From Larix sibirica (lineage: Eukaryota > Streptophyta > Pinopsida > Pinales > Pinaceae), in contig NWUY0300000284.1 in the NCBI GenBank assembly GCA_004151065.3, forward strand, positions 12,918-27,732: 14,815 bases of DNA. The letters run 5' to 3'. Position numbers and translations under genes: made by a program. Below are positions 1 through 9,713 of the stretch, piece after piece (position 1 is the stretch's first letter; each line of letters begins with the position of its first letter). The notes beneath the pieces were generated by a model, which was given only the letters and a program-made list of their open reading frames with translations, ran no database searches and was not told the origin of the DNA.

Positions 1-54
1 CTATCACTCCTAAGAATAGAGGAGGTTGTGCGTTGAAATCTGTGAAGTGAATAG

Positions 55-297
55 ACATCATTGCTTGTGAGGATTGAAGCTCGCCAACTGAAAAAGAAGC
101 TATCACTAGAGATACCAAGCTGTCGAGAGAGGCTTTATGAGTCAAAGAAAGATATAACCCTCGTCTCGGAAGAAAACAAGAAGGAATTTGTTGCAAGAGA
201 GGACGTGCCAAAAAATACCGCGAGGATAATTGCCACAAAAAGGGCTGAAGAAGGCCTATTGTCAGTGCACAGTGTAAGGAGAATGATAGAAACATGA
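55..297 (+). CDS. possible last exon of an unidentified host gene
   Basis: An open frame of about 80 codons ends at TGA 295-297. The frame has a stop at 52-54 and another at 34-36, so the coding part starts after an AG (53-54) that could be a splice acceptor; no ATG lies near the beginning. The product is rich in Lys, Glu and Arg, with no membrane segment, and includes the stretches EIPSCRERLYESKKD and TARIIATKRAEEGLLSV, which look like real protein, not translated AT-rich spacer. The composition changes to AT-rich, T-run sequence directly after the stop, as in a plant 3' UTR. I do not recognise the family. The alternative is a chance open frame or a gene fragment carried by a repeat; the acceptor lacks a good pyrimidine tract, which lowers confidence. 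Confidence 0.33.
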   Translation, partial: TSLLVRIEARQLKKKLSLEIPSCRERLYESKKDITLVSEENKKEFVAREDVPKNTARIIATKRAEEGLLSVHSVRRMIET

Positions 298-1172
298 TTA
301 TCGTTTTTTTTTCATCCTATATGCTATTATTGCGAAATGGAATGTAATGCTGATATTTTATGTCTTAGCATATTAAATCTTAACAATACACACTTCTTTT
401 CCAACAACATTTGATTCACTAACTATGATATCAACATTGTTAACATAATTCTACTTTAATGTTATAGATCATAGTACAATTATAATAGATTCTTTCATGA
501 TATTCTTTCAATTACATGAACTTAAGTAAAGTCCTGTTAAATAAAGTCCTATTAAAGAGATGAGGATTGTTATATGTAAATAAGAGATTATTTAACCTTT
601 CTTTGAGATTATTACTCATATTTACTAAACTAAAAAAAAATTTCTTACCATCTCAATTCGTATGAAAGAACACTTACACATTTGCAGTAATTCTATTTAT
701 CTCAAAGCACCCATGAATAGTTCTTTGCAAAGCTTGAGGAACATTAATAAAACAATTGAATAGTACTTATCTGAATTAAGTAGACTAGTGCGACTAACGG
801 CTTGGTTGCAACTTTCCTTCCAATATTTTGGCTCTCTGTCTAACGTATGTTCATTTCGCGGAGAGGTCACTCCCGAGCTGAGCAAGAATCCACTAGGTGA
901 AAAGAACTCAGAGGTACTTCACAATAAGCTCATGTTTCACCCAATAAGCCTGATTGGACATGCAGGAGTTAGCTATTGAAAGAATGATTAATTATGGAAG
1001 ATATAGGGCTCAAATTCTAACTAAACAAATTTAGTGTTCAATACCCCACATAGATTTCATCTTCTTAACTAATAAATATTGGGATCAATCCTTTCTTTTT
1101 ATACCCCATTTCATGAAATAACAATGAGGATTTTGGGTACATCGTATTATAACAAAGAAGAATACTAGTGTG
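298..1172. other. AT-rich spacer with no supported gene
   Basis: The stretch is mostly AT-rich with short homopolymers. One part, about 788-979, has a more balanced base composition and an open + frame of 63 codons without ATG (it opens with GTG), ending in TGA at 977-979. Its product matches nothing I recognise and could be a chance frame or an exon relic. Nothing else can be supported. Confidence 0.5.
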
Positions 1173-2023
1173 TGCAAAGCAAAGTATGGTGTATCCCATT
1201 GTATTGATACACATGTGGTTGACCATGAAGTTGGTGAAGTTGTTGATGAAGTAAATCCCATTGTGTAGGTGGATGATGAAGGGAAAGAATATAATTAAGT
1301 TAATGGTGAAGCAAAGGTATATATAGCTGAAGTTGCATGTGAAATAGTTGAATTAGAAGAAACAAATGAAGAAGGAAGAGAAGATGAGACAACAAAAGTA
1401 ATGGCCAATGAAACAAATAAGGAAGATGTGCCATGGAGCATAGTTGATTTTACTAATGGTTTATTTGAATTTGCGGCTATAGAGGATGAAGAATGTATCC
1501 AAGTTGTTGAAGATGTTGCAAGAATAAATGTTGAAGAAGTAGGAAGCCTTGTCAATGTTGAAATTGAAGAAGGAAATAGTTGCAAAGATTGAAGAAATCA
1601 TGGAAATGGATCGACAGTTAGAAGTGAAAATGCACTGGTTTGTGATGAATAAGAGTTCTCAAAAGAGGAATCAATGAAAATCAACAACAAAATGACATTA
1701 ATAGGAACAATGTTGAATGGTGAAGCAATAGAGGTTAAAGAAGAGGTGGAAGCATCCACATGGCTGTTGAAAATGGAATATAGGTAGATGACATGAAAAC
1801 ATATTATAATCTTGCTTTTGAAGATTCTATTGATAAGATATTTATGAGGTGGATCCTTGAGGAGATATGGTCTTATCAGTAGTTGCTAAGTTGTGTTGAA
1901 AAATATGAGGATGACATGTGGGATCTTAGAATGTACACATTACAACAGGTGGAAGTAATCGAATTTGAGATTGTAGCCTATGATGTGAAGGGCCTCATTA
2001 TGAGAATGATGAGCAATATATAG
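1173..2023 (+). pseudogene. decayed acidic, Glu/Val-rich reading frame, possibly from a retroelement
   Basis: One reading frame can be followed from 1173 to 1787 with only five stops (1266, 1296, 1590, 1650, 1785). It encodes a strongly acidic product rich in Glu, Val, Asp and Asn, with phrases such as VDHEVGEVVDEVN and VVEDVARINVEEVG. After one frame change the same style continues at 1802-2023 with a single internal stop (for example DSIDKIFMRWILEEIW). It has no ATG-to-stop integrity, so it is a relic. It lies about 270 bp before a polypurine tract and possible LTR start, so it may be the 3' part of an LTR retrotransposon interior (inference). No protease, integrase or RT motif is visible, and simple GAA/GTT-rich sequence could mimic such a frame. 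Confidence 0.38.
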
Positions 2024-2193
2024 AAAATAGTTTTGTTTCTAAAGCTAATGATAATAGGTCTAAAGAATGAGGAAACACTAAATAACAAGATCAAAATAAA
2101 TATGAAGTTGAAGAAGAATAACATATTTGCGGAGGAGTCCAAGGAATAAAAAGAGGAAGAAGAGTCAATAGTATGCAGTAGAGCATAATTTTT

Positions 2194-2278
2194 CAAAATG
2201 TTTTTAAGTGTTTGTAAGGCTAGTTGAGACTTAGACCAACATGGCATAATGTGTTGAAGTCATAGCTATTTTTGTTAA
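2194..2278. repeat. 85-bp direct repeat, copy 1
   Basis: It begins caaaatgtttttaagtg and recurs exactly 214 bp downstream at 2408-2492. By eye I count four mismatches and no gaps. Copy 1 ends just before the polypurine tract at 2290. Confidence 0.9.
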
Positions 2279-2289
2279 TGGTCGTAATT

Positions 2290-2312
2290 AAGGGGGAGTG
2301 TAATTACTCCCA
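2290..2312 (+). promoter_or_regulatory. polypurine tract and possible 3' LTR start with a hairpin
   Basis: A purine run (aagggggag, 2290-2298) is followed at once by TGTAATTACTCCC. This is the usual layout of plus-strand primer tract and first bases of a 3' LTR in plant LTR retrotransposons. The bases GGGAGT (2294-2299) and ACTCCC (2306-2311) form a 6-bp stem with a 6-base loop across the boundary. I could not find the CA end of the LTR or a second LTR in the window, so the assignment is tentative. Confidence 0.4.
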
Positions 2313-2407
2313 CCCACTAAGTCATTTAATGAGGCATACATAGTCACTTAGAAATAGTCCACATATGGATAAGTCAATTATGCATTAATAGCTAGTGGAG
2401 TTAGTGG

Positions 2408-2492
2408 CAAAATGTTTTTAAGTGTTTGTAAGGCTAGTTGAGATTTAGACCAACATGGCACAATGTGTTGAAGTCATAGATATATTTGTTAA
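2408..2492. repeat. 85-bp direct repeat, copy 2
   Basis: This is the second copy of the block at 2194-2278, offset by 214 bp. Similarity stops sharply after ttgttaa in both copies. The 129 bp between the copies (2279-2407) hold the polypurine tract and possible LTR start. Confidence 0.9.
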
Positions 2493-3157
2493 GGAGTCTA
2501 TTTATTCTACGTTTTGGACTTTACGATGGGTTTTGGTTGGAATCCAGTAATTGTTTTTGGTAAAATCCAAATTTGGAANAATTTACTTTTTCATTAGTAA
2601 GAATTTATATCCAAGTCATATCTATACTGAATATTTGATGAATTCAAATTGCTCCAAATTTCCTTATAATACTAAACTTACCGTTAAAAAAAAAGATAAT
2701 ATTATTGGATGTTTGGAACCAAATTAGATCAAGATTACTATTATTTCTAATTGAGCTCACATCATATATGCTTATGATTGGAACACAAAATATATTCCTA
2801 CTCATTGTTGTTCTTCGTCAAGGGCGCATAAATATATCTATGGAAAGTGTGTGGCAGTTGGCACATATGTTCTTTTGGTTTGAGAACCAACTTTAACAAC
2901 TGCAACTTTCAGCCCTCACTTGATTGACAATCTGAAACTTCATAGATATATTGCAGTGCCGCATGAAGGTATATACAACATAGAATTTATATTCGCTAAG
3001 GTAGCGGGAAAAAAAAAGAACTTGAATAGGCTACTTTGCAACAAGGTCCCTGCAAAATAAAAAAAGATTTATTTACTGTCAAGATTGCCACAGCAGTAAA
3101 GGAGAACAGAATACCATGCAGGACCATTATCTAAATAAAACAAAATCCTTACAAAGC
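2493..3157. other. AT-rich spacer; may hold the 3' UTR of the minus-strand exon
   Basis: No gene is supported on the + strand. An open frame at 2705-2896 lacks an ATG start and a recognisable product. Base 2579 is N. On the minus strand, the part from about 3157 down to 2900 could be the 3' UTR of the exon at 3158-3251. It holds an AATAAA on that strand (tttatt at 3068-3073) and an acceptor-like TTTTGCAG, which could reflect an alternative terminal intron. Confidence 0.4.
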
Positions 3158-3251
3158 TTATTCTTCCATCCATACGCTTTGTTGTTTGGGGACTTCCTCT
3201 GTGCTTGAGCTTCTCTGAGATACCTTGCTTTGAGCATGAGTGTCAAATAAT
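3158..3251 (-). CDS. possible last exon of an unidentified minus-strand gene
   Basis: On the minus strand a good splice acceptor (GGAATGTGTTTCAG, with AG complementary to 3252-3253) opens an exon of 31 codons including the stop, TAA at 3158-3160, in phase after one leading base. The encoded tail is polar, rich in Ser, Gln and Glu, contains THAQSKVSQRSSSTEEVP and ends in VWMEE. Such hydrophilic C-terminal tails are common in plant proteins, but I cannot name the family. The base composition is more balanced than the AT-rich sequence around it, which supports coding. Upstream exons would lie at higher coordinates and I cannot identify them, so this may be a gene fragment. Confidence 0.35.
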
Positions 3252-3470
3252 CTGAAACACATTCCAATTGAATCAAACTATCAGACTAGTATTCTCAATA
3301 ATCATTTAAGAGTTGGACATGTTATTTAAAAAAACTGAACATTGATAAAAAGAACAATGTTGTTTTTCACAATTATTTGACTTAGTAGTGTTAGTTTTTT
3401 CGATGAAATACACATTACAGAAAAACCATTTGATTGTAGTATCTTTATAACCTTACTCAACAAGAACATC

Positions 3471-3569
3471 AAATAAGACCCATAATTCATAGAGAAAATC
3501 AATATAAGAACTTTACAACAAATAAGATCCATATATTCATAGAGACAATCAATATAAGAACTTTACTAC
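3471..3569. repeat. tandem duplication of about 49-50 bp
   Basis: Copy 1 (3471-3519) and copy 2 (3520-3569) share aaataaga, attcatagaga and aatcaatataagaacttta. They differ by a few substitutions and one single-base indel. The block lies in non-coding AT-rich sequence. Confidence 0.85.
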
Positions 3570-5038
3570 AGCAATCAACTGCTTAAGCTAACGTACTTGG
3601 CTAAGATAATTGGTGTTGCTGTGTGAATGATCAATTATATTTTAAAAGGTCCATGGATATTGGGTAGTGGATGAGAACAAGTCTACTTGTGGGTTGTTTT
3701 ATTTGTTTGTGTGGTTAAAAAAATATTTTAATAAATATTCTGTGTAAAGATTTTTAGATAAATGGCAATCAGATTAATGTTTAAATTGATGGTTTGGACT
3801 AAGTAAGCATAGTTCATAATGAGGAAATGTGTTCACTAACTTGATTGTGATTAATGTTTAAATTTGTATATATAATTATAGGGTTTTTATAAAATACAAC
3901 TGTCCAGAAATTAGTGGGTATTTCCTCTGATATGTTGGGTAAATAGAACTATTAAGAATGTAATTCATATATCAATATACTTATGTAAAATTTTACATAT
4001 TACTTTTTCTAGTTGAATATATAACATTTTTTTCTCAACCAACCAAACCAGAATCAATTAACAATATACAATTACAATTATAACAAAAACAACTTACCGA
4101 TTAAATAAATATTTTTTACATTTTGTAATTATTGTGATTTATATATTTGATTATTTCATTTCATCCATTCGGGTTTAATTCTGTTGAGACATCTTCTGGT
4201 TTGGATTACTGGCTGACGGTTTGCTCGACCTACCATCCACGATATGTGAGGAAGTTTGTTGAGATTTCCCGTGTATTGTTAGCTTTCCTTGATTCCTTCG
4301 GAATAGAAAGAAGGCAATTTTTCCACTAAAAAAAAGAAGACTACCACCAAAACTGCAAAACAGTGAACTTCCATGGTTGACAATATCGGACTTAATAATA
4401 GCAAACATTATTTATTTATAATTTTAATTGTTGTGATGGGTTTCTCTAATCATTTTATACTCATAATTTTGCTGGTTATTATTATCTTTGTTACATATTC
4501 CGTTATAGATTTATGAGTTTTTGCATTCCAATTGTTTAAATGATGAAACCTTACAATACATTTATTGTCATTTATTTATATATAATTTTAATACGATAAC
4601 TAATAAAAAAGGACTTAGAAGTTGATTTTCGTATATAAAGACCACTTCCACACCCAACCTGTAAAGCTCCGAACTTCCATGGCTGACCTGATCATATTAT
4701 TTTATAAAGTTGGTGGTTTAAATACTATATAATAACTGGTTATCAGTGTAAACTATTTAAGCTCATTTTGGAGAAAAGTATGATTAAATAATCAAGAAGA
4801 ATTACTTCATTTTACTAGGCCGCAAAACCAGTAAAATCACGTTGATAGATTTAACAAGAGGAAGCACCAAATGGCAACTACATGGTAGTTAGGAAGATTT
4901 TTACGATCAATGACAATGATATATCTTTTAGAGTAGTGGTAAGGAATTTTGAAAACGATAAAGTATTTTTGAAATAATGAGATGAAATGGATTAGAAAGG
5001 AGAAATGGAAGAAGTTGAATTGCTCGAAGAATAAGTAC
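3570..5038. other. AT-rich spacer with minor repeats and no supported gene
   Basis: The sequence is mostly AT-rich. A 16-bp word, gattaatgtttaaatt, occurs at 3772 and again at 3849. A 17-bp word, gaacttccatggYtgac, occurs at 4365-4381 and 4671-4687, each after an A/C-rich stretch, so the two places may be diverged copies of one short repeat. A better balanced patch at about 4180-4320 holds a 60-codon open + frame (4147-4329) that I cannot assign. No tRNA or RNA gene is evident. Confidence 0.45.
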
Positions 5039-5345
5039 ATTCAATTATTGAGATAAAAGAAGGTAATAAAGACGTTGTGACAAGGTGAGTACATAATTTT
5101 ATCAACCTGACTCTCAAGAGAAAGGTCTTTATATAGTAAAATAATATAATTTGTCAATTCATGTTAATTCGTAGTCATTCGATTATTGACACAAAAGAAT
5201 GTAGTAAAGAAGTTGTGATAAGGTGAGTACATAATTCTATCAGCATGAGATCAACTCAATGCTTACTTACAGAAAACAAATGACCTGTAAGAGAAAGTCT
5301 TTACGTGATAACAAAAAATATTTGTTGAATTCATGCTAATTCTTT
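5039..5345. repeat. imperfect tandem duplication with an internal insertion
   Basis: Unit 1 (5039-5174) and unit 2 (5177-5345) both run from attcRattattga through aaggtgagtacataatt to a block ending in ttcatgYtaattc, with an offset of 138 bp at the start. Unit 2 carries roughly 35 additional bases in its middle, starting near 5242. The copies are visibly diverged, so the duplication is old. No coding role is seen. Confidence 0.75.
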
Positions 5346-5356
5346 TCACCTTGTAG

Positions 5357-5575
5357 AAGAAAGGGGAGATAAAAAAATGTCAATGTTTATTTTGTAAAGC
5401 ATGAGAAATTAAGGATGAGGTGCATGTAATATTACATTGTCCTTTACATGAATAAATAAATAAGAGAGGATCACTCAATTTTGCATGTGAATTTGAGTAG
5501 CTCACATTGTTTGTTGAGTTTGTCATCAATTTTTTAGAGATTGTAATATTAAAGATGTTTTAGAATAGATCTAAA
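5357..5575 (+). pseudogene. remnant of a reverse-transcriptase zinc-binding domain
   Basis: One + frame reads a Lys-rich lead followed by the spacing C-x2-C-x9-H-x4-C, with Cys codons at 5384 and 5393, His at 5423 and Cys at 5438. The context is CLFCKA, a stop, then EIKDEVHVILHCP. This fits the zinc-binding segment found after the reverse transcriptase in many LINE-type proteins (zf-RVT and related forms), where C-x2-C, an acidic patch, H-x4-C and Pro follow each other. The frame carries stops at 5402 and 5453 and more later, so it is dead. The EIxDEVH wording resembles non-plant LINE families at least as much as the plant zf-RVT in the second LINE here (x8, KETTEH). I could not see the RT itself upstream. 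Confidence 0.45.
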
Positions 5576-5809
5576 ACACTTTGCTACGATTTACTAGAAT
5601 TTATTTGTCATTGATTCTAAATTTAGTACCTTGAAAGCAATGGTTTCCATGGAGGAGGGATAACCATCATTCTCCTCAACCAAATTCAATGATATTTTCA
5701 TGGGAGGTGGTGGTCTAAGAAAGAATCAACCTACCACAAACAAGGATAACTTGCATCTAATAGGGGAGTACAAAAGAAAAGTAGGATGCCTAGACAAGAT
5801 AGAAAAAAA

Positions 5810-6432
5810 TACCCTCTTACAAGGTCATATGCAGAAAAATAGCTAGCTATATCAACTACATGAAGGATCATCAGATGTTTGAGAAGTTCCTCTAGATCTA
5901 TCCATCTAAGAAGACCTCACCCCAGTGGATGAAAAGTAGTTGGAAACCCAAGGGAGTTGCAAACTCAAGATTACTTCCAAAGGATTCTGTACAACAATAT
6001 TCACTAGTGCCGAGGACATTGAATGCACTTTAGAAAATAGAATGTAGATTTTCAAATCCATCAACCTCCACCTATAATACCATATTGAAATATTCAATCC
6101 CGATGAAGAACACATCTCCTAAAATTCCAACTAGAGTCAAATGTACTCTCTCCCATAGGAATTTTGGGAAGACAAAGCATTGGAAGGCATTGGCAACACT
6201 TTTAGCCAACTTCATTAAAATATTAGGCATCACCTACGCTAGTAAGTGCATATCATATGCCAAAATTAATCTATATGAATGTTTCAAAATTTGAAAATCA
6301 ATAAAAATAAGCTTCGACAATGAAGAATGGCACTAAACTCTAAATTGTGAGCATATACCCTTCCACTACTAAAAATTCCATGATTATGACTCCCACCTAA
6401 ATATAATTGAAACTCCTTATAAATCTACAAAA
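5810..6432 (+). pseudogene. ORF1 relic of LINE A, DUF4283 type with ruined zinc knuckle
   Basis: In one frame the translation matches the order of plant LINE ORF1: a segment reading KGFCTTIFTSAEDIE, then a YHIEIFNPDEEHIS stretch, then MYSLP-stop-EFWEDKALEGIGN, which correspond to the DUF4283 nucleic-acid-binding domain of copy B (MYSLPREYWEEEILVGIDN). Further on comes SFDNEEW...CEHIPF followed by the zinc knuckle position (6367-6396). There the first Cys is Tyr (tac), the next residue is a stop, the second Cys is Phe (ttc) and the expected His is Ser. More than ten stops and shifts make it non-functional. In life such a protein binds element RNA in a particle with ORF2 protein (family knowledge). 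Confidence 0.7.
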
Positions 6433-7089
6433 GAAATGAACTAGGCTTTATGAAGGTTCAAATCAAATGAAGAAACCCAAAGAATCACAAATAAAATAAC
6501 ATGAAGAGAGATGCAAAACAATAATAAATTAAGTGCCTTGGTTGAAAGTGCCACCCAAGAAGTTACATGAGAGGCAAGATTTGTTGGTGCTCCAAAACAA
6601 TGGAATGCTTCTCTCAACACAAAACACAAAGACACAAACCAAGATGGAGCAACATAAGCCAAAAATAAAAGACAATAGAACAAATAACATACACCCTAAA
6701 CCTACAAAGGGAAAATCCAAGTATAAACAGGAAACTGCAAGCCAGGTAAATCCCAATTCATGAACCTAACATTTTAAAGGATTCAAAAAAAAAGAGGAGC
6801 ATGATATAAATGGAACAATGGAAAAACTAAACCTTCCCAATCTCAAAAGATTCTATGGCCGATAATTTGTAGAATCATGTTCCAAACAAAAGCTAAGCCT
6901 ACTCCTACAAGAGTTGTCAAAGGGGAATCACAAGCCTAAACAAATTTAAGCATTCAACCCTATTCCCTTAAACTGCAAATAGAGGAGAAAAAGAAACGAA
7001 AAGGACACACACCAAAGCACAAAAATAATCCAAAAAAATGAGGGCTCACTTCATTGACTTTGGAAAATACAAAGATATATTGGGTCACC
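6433..7089 (+). other. decayed ORF1 C-terminal part and linker of LINE A
   Basis: This A-rich stretch lies between the zinc knuckle position and the endonuclease relic. The matching part of copy B encodes a low-complexity, polar ORF1 tail, so this is probably the same part in eroded form. No motif can be assigned. The open frames on both strands here mirror each other and reflect base composition only. Confidence 0.45.
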
Positions 7090-8040
7090 TTCCAAATGAA
7101 TTTTGATATGATGATAATCTCATTGAACATGAAAGTGAAGCAAGCCATTCTAAAAAATAATACTTCTAAAGAAAAATTGGATATCCTACTACTACATGAA
7201 ACTAAATATAGTAAGGGAAAAATAATTAACAAAAATGGCCTTTGGAGAGGTTATAAAATTGAATTTATCAACTTAGAAGGGATGTTTGGAGACCTATCCT
7301 CTTTCTAGAAACCCTCAAAGGTTATCATGGAAGAGCTAAAATCCTCAAATATGATCATCACATGCATCTTCAAGGAAGTAGGTTCCCAAGGGAGACACAT
7401 AATCTCAATGTCTATGCATCCCCAAATCCAAGGAAAAATGGTGACTTCTTGGATGACCTTTTTCCTATTTGTCATCCTATACACTCAAAATATTGGATTG
7501 TGAGGGTGAATTCAACCTAGTTGCTTCCCACAAGGAGAAAAAGGATGCTTTTGTTGGATAAATGAATACAAGATCATATTTAAATACATACTTGAGGAAC
7601 TTAGGATGCTTGACATCGATTCCATCAATGGTTTTCATGCTTGGAAAAACAAACATGGAGTTTCATAAGGTTGTTGCGATCTAGATGGATTTCTAGTTTA
7701 GGAATCTTATCAAAAGTGGAAATAACATAAATTCCATGGATCTTCTAGGTGTAGGATCAATACGTTTAGACTCAGTGTTGGTCTATCTCTCTCATTATAA
7801 TGGGGAAATCATGTCCCTTTTGATCCACTCCCTTTCACTTTGAAAAGATATGGTTGACTCATTTGAATTTTAAGAATAACATAACAACATTATGGAAAGA
7901 CAAAAAAAATTCATCAAGCATCAAGATGCTTAGATTCCAACAAGAGCACATAAAGATGGAAATAATGCTAAAAAATTGGAACAAATATGTCTTTGCAACA
8001 TCTCCCAAGGAAAGAGATTTTATGCATTTCAAATAATTTT
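7090..8040 (+). pseudogene. endonuclease relic of LINE A ORF2 (L1-type, exonuclease-endonuclease-phosphatase fold)
   Basis: The + strand encodes, across several frames, the ordered landmarks of a plant L1 endonuclease: MIISLNM (for the usual NIISWN start; Trp is Leu), LDILLLHETK with the catalytic Glu (near 7181-7206), a GEFN word for the usual GDFN (about 7508), NGFHAW, DLDGFLV, and then PFHFEKIWLTHLNF and NWNKYVF of the endonuclease-RT linker. The middle SDHW motif is eroded. Stops and frame changes occur throughout. The enzyme would nick target DNA to prime reverse transcription. This copy is useful because it keeps the central part that copy B has lost. Confidence 0.7.
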
Positions 8041-8995
8041 GACTAAATGAAGATATGGATAGAATGAGATCAAGATATGAATGATGAAATTATATTGGTT
8101 TGGATAAAGGAGCATTGCTTCCGATTTTAGGGTTTTCAACTTGTTAGGATTTTCTGCTATTCAGGCCCGAAGTTGAGCAATCCTAATGGCCAAACCCCCT
8201 AAGGGGGGGGAGGGATCCTATCGCAATGTAGTTAGAACCTCAACCATTGGCTTAGATCGTGCACAGAATAATGGTAATCAGAACCCTAACGCAAATGCCC
8301 CGCAACAAGCAAGGGCAACCCAACAACAAAACAGAGGAAACTCGTTGAACAAGGGAAGCAGCGGAGGTCAAGCTACATCAACAAATGCTCAGGATATGGA
8401 AAACGCTAAGTGCTTCCCCAAAATCAATGGTATTCCTACATTAGAAGTTACTTCCAACAAATTGGTCGAATACAGGCAGTACATGTGTGATCATGCATTG
8501 ATCTGTAAATTTATGGGTTTCTGGCCAACAAAAAAATCCCTTCAAGGCTGGATCAACCACAAATGAAAACTTGAGAGAGGTTTCGATGTGAAACTCTGGT
8601 CAAAAGGGTTTTTTACGATAATATTCTCATAACCCAGAGAAATAAAATGAATTGTAGAATAGGACCCCCACTTCTTCAACAACACAGGGTTTCTCATGCG
8701 TTACTGGAATGAAAACTATAGCCAAGATCGAGAGGACTTCACAGAAGTCCCATTTTGGGTTAAAATGTACTCACTCCCACGGGAATATTGGGAAGAAGAA
8801 ATACTGGTAGGCATTGACAATAACATAGGGACATATATCAGAAGCTCTGAGATAACCAAGCAGGGTAAATATACTTCCTTTTCCTGAATTTGTGCTCACA
8901 TGAATGTCTCAAAACCGTTTCCAGAAGCAATCTGCCTAAGATTTCAAGATGAAGAATGGATCCAAACCCTATACTATGAACACATTCCCTTTAGA

Positions 8996-9037
8996 TGTCG
9001 TAAATTCCATGAATACGAGAACCTCTATAGAGATTTC
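8996..9037 (+). other. zinc knuckle of ORF1 with three of four ligands lost
   Basis: Plant LINE ORF1 proteins usually have C-x2-C-x4-H-x4-C here. This copy reads C-R-K-F-H-E-Y-E-N-L-Y-R-D-F: the first Cys remains (8996-8998), the second is Phe (9005), the His is Asn (9020) and the last Cys is Phe (9035). It cannot bind zinc in the usual way. Confidence 0.7.
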
Positions 9038-9713
9038 CTAAAAATCCAAACCCCCTCACCCTCTACACCAACCTCATCCCCTCCCCCTTCCCAACCTGGC
9101 CACTCAAAATTCACCCTTGTCACTCATAGATCCAAAGAAAAACCCCCTGAAAAACCCAAACCCTATCCAAAAATCCAAACAACACCAATCAATTTGCCAT
9201 CTTAGAGACAGCAGAAATGGAGCTTGAGGAAGAAGCAACAGACAAACCACAAGAGGAGACAGTAAATCAAGCAAACAATGATGCAGATCAAGCCAAGTGA
9301 AGGAAAGTAGACCCTCAAGAGGACAGAACCATGGAAGAAGTGGAGGAACAAGGAAATGGGGAGGAATAAAAAAATCTAGACATAACAGATCATGAAATCC
9401 AAACAACCATTGAAGTCTGTAAAGGGGATGACCTCTCAACAATCCCCATGCCGCATATTGTGCTCATCCAAAAATCCATTCAAGAGGCCACTGGAAAGGC
9501 TACCCCACCTCAGGATCCACAGAATCCACACAACAACACCCTGGGAATCCATCATCCTAAAAAAGGAAACACCAATTTGGGAGGCAGCAAGAAAGGAAGA
9601 AACACTAATCAATAGAGGCTAGCAAGTCTGGGAGAGAAACTCATAGCATCAGGGAATTACATGCTACTCTCTGAGTGGATGCAATCCATACAAACCACTC
9701 ATATGTTTCCCCA

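Larger units (their letters stand above)
5700..8090 (+). mobile_element. LINE copy A, decayed L1-type element lacking its 3' half
   Basis: Relics of two successive plant LINE segments occur in order: an ORF1 of DUF4283 type (about 5810-6430) and an L1-type endonuclease (about 7090-8040). They correspond in order and wording to the ORF1 and endonuclease of the neighbouring copy B, but are more diverged and contain many stops. Similarity ends about where the endonuclease-RT linker would continue, just before copy B begins. No RT, zf-RVT or RNase H of this copy is seen here. The borders are approximate: no target-site duplication or poly(A) tail could be identified. Confidence 0.72.

Noticed and set aside
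788-979. Balanced-composition open frame considered as an organelle-derived fragment or exon
   Set aside because: I could not match it to any organelle gene I know and it has no ATG, so it is only mentioned within the spacer.
4147-4408. Overlapping frames on both strands in a better balanced patch
   Set aside because: No recognisable domain, no clear splice sites, and the two strands compete for the same bases.
6441-6756. Long open frames on the minus strand with hydrophobic, Cys-rich products
   Set aside because: They are the antisense of A-rich decayed LINE A sequence. Two overlapping minus frames and one plus frame share the same bases, which points to composition and not coding.
8205-8212. 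Run of eight G near the start of ORF1 as a possible programmed frameshift site
   Set aside because: The frame continues in register through the run and on to 9203, so no shift is needed.
9104-9442. Minus-strand frame of 112 codons rich in Leu and Phe
   Set aside because: It mirrors the Pro/Ser-rich and acidic tail of LINE B ORF1 on the + strand; there is no independent evidence.
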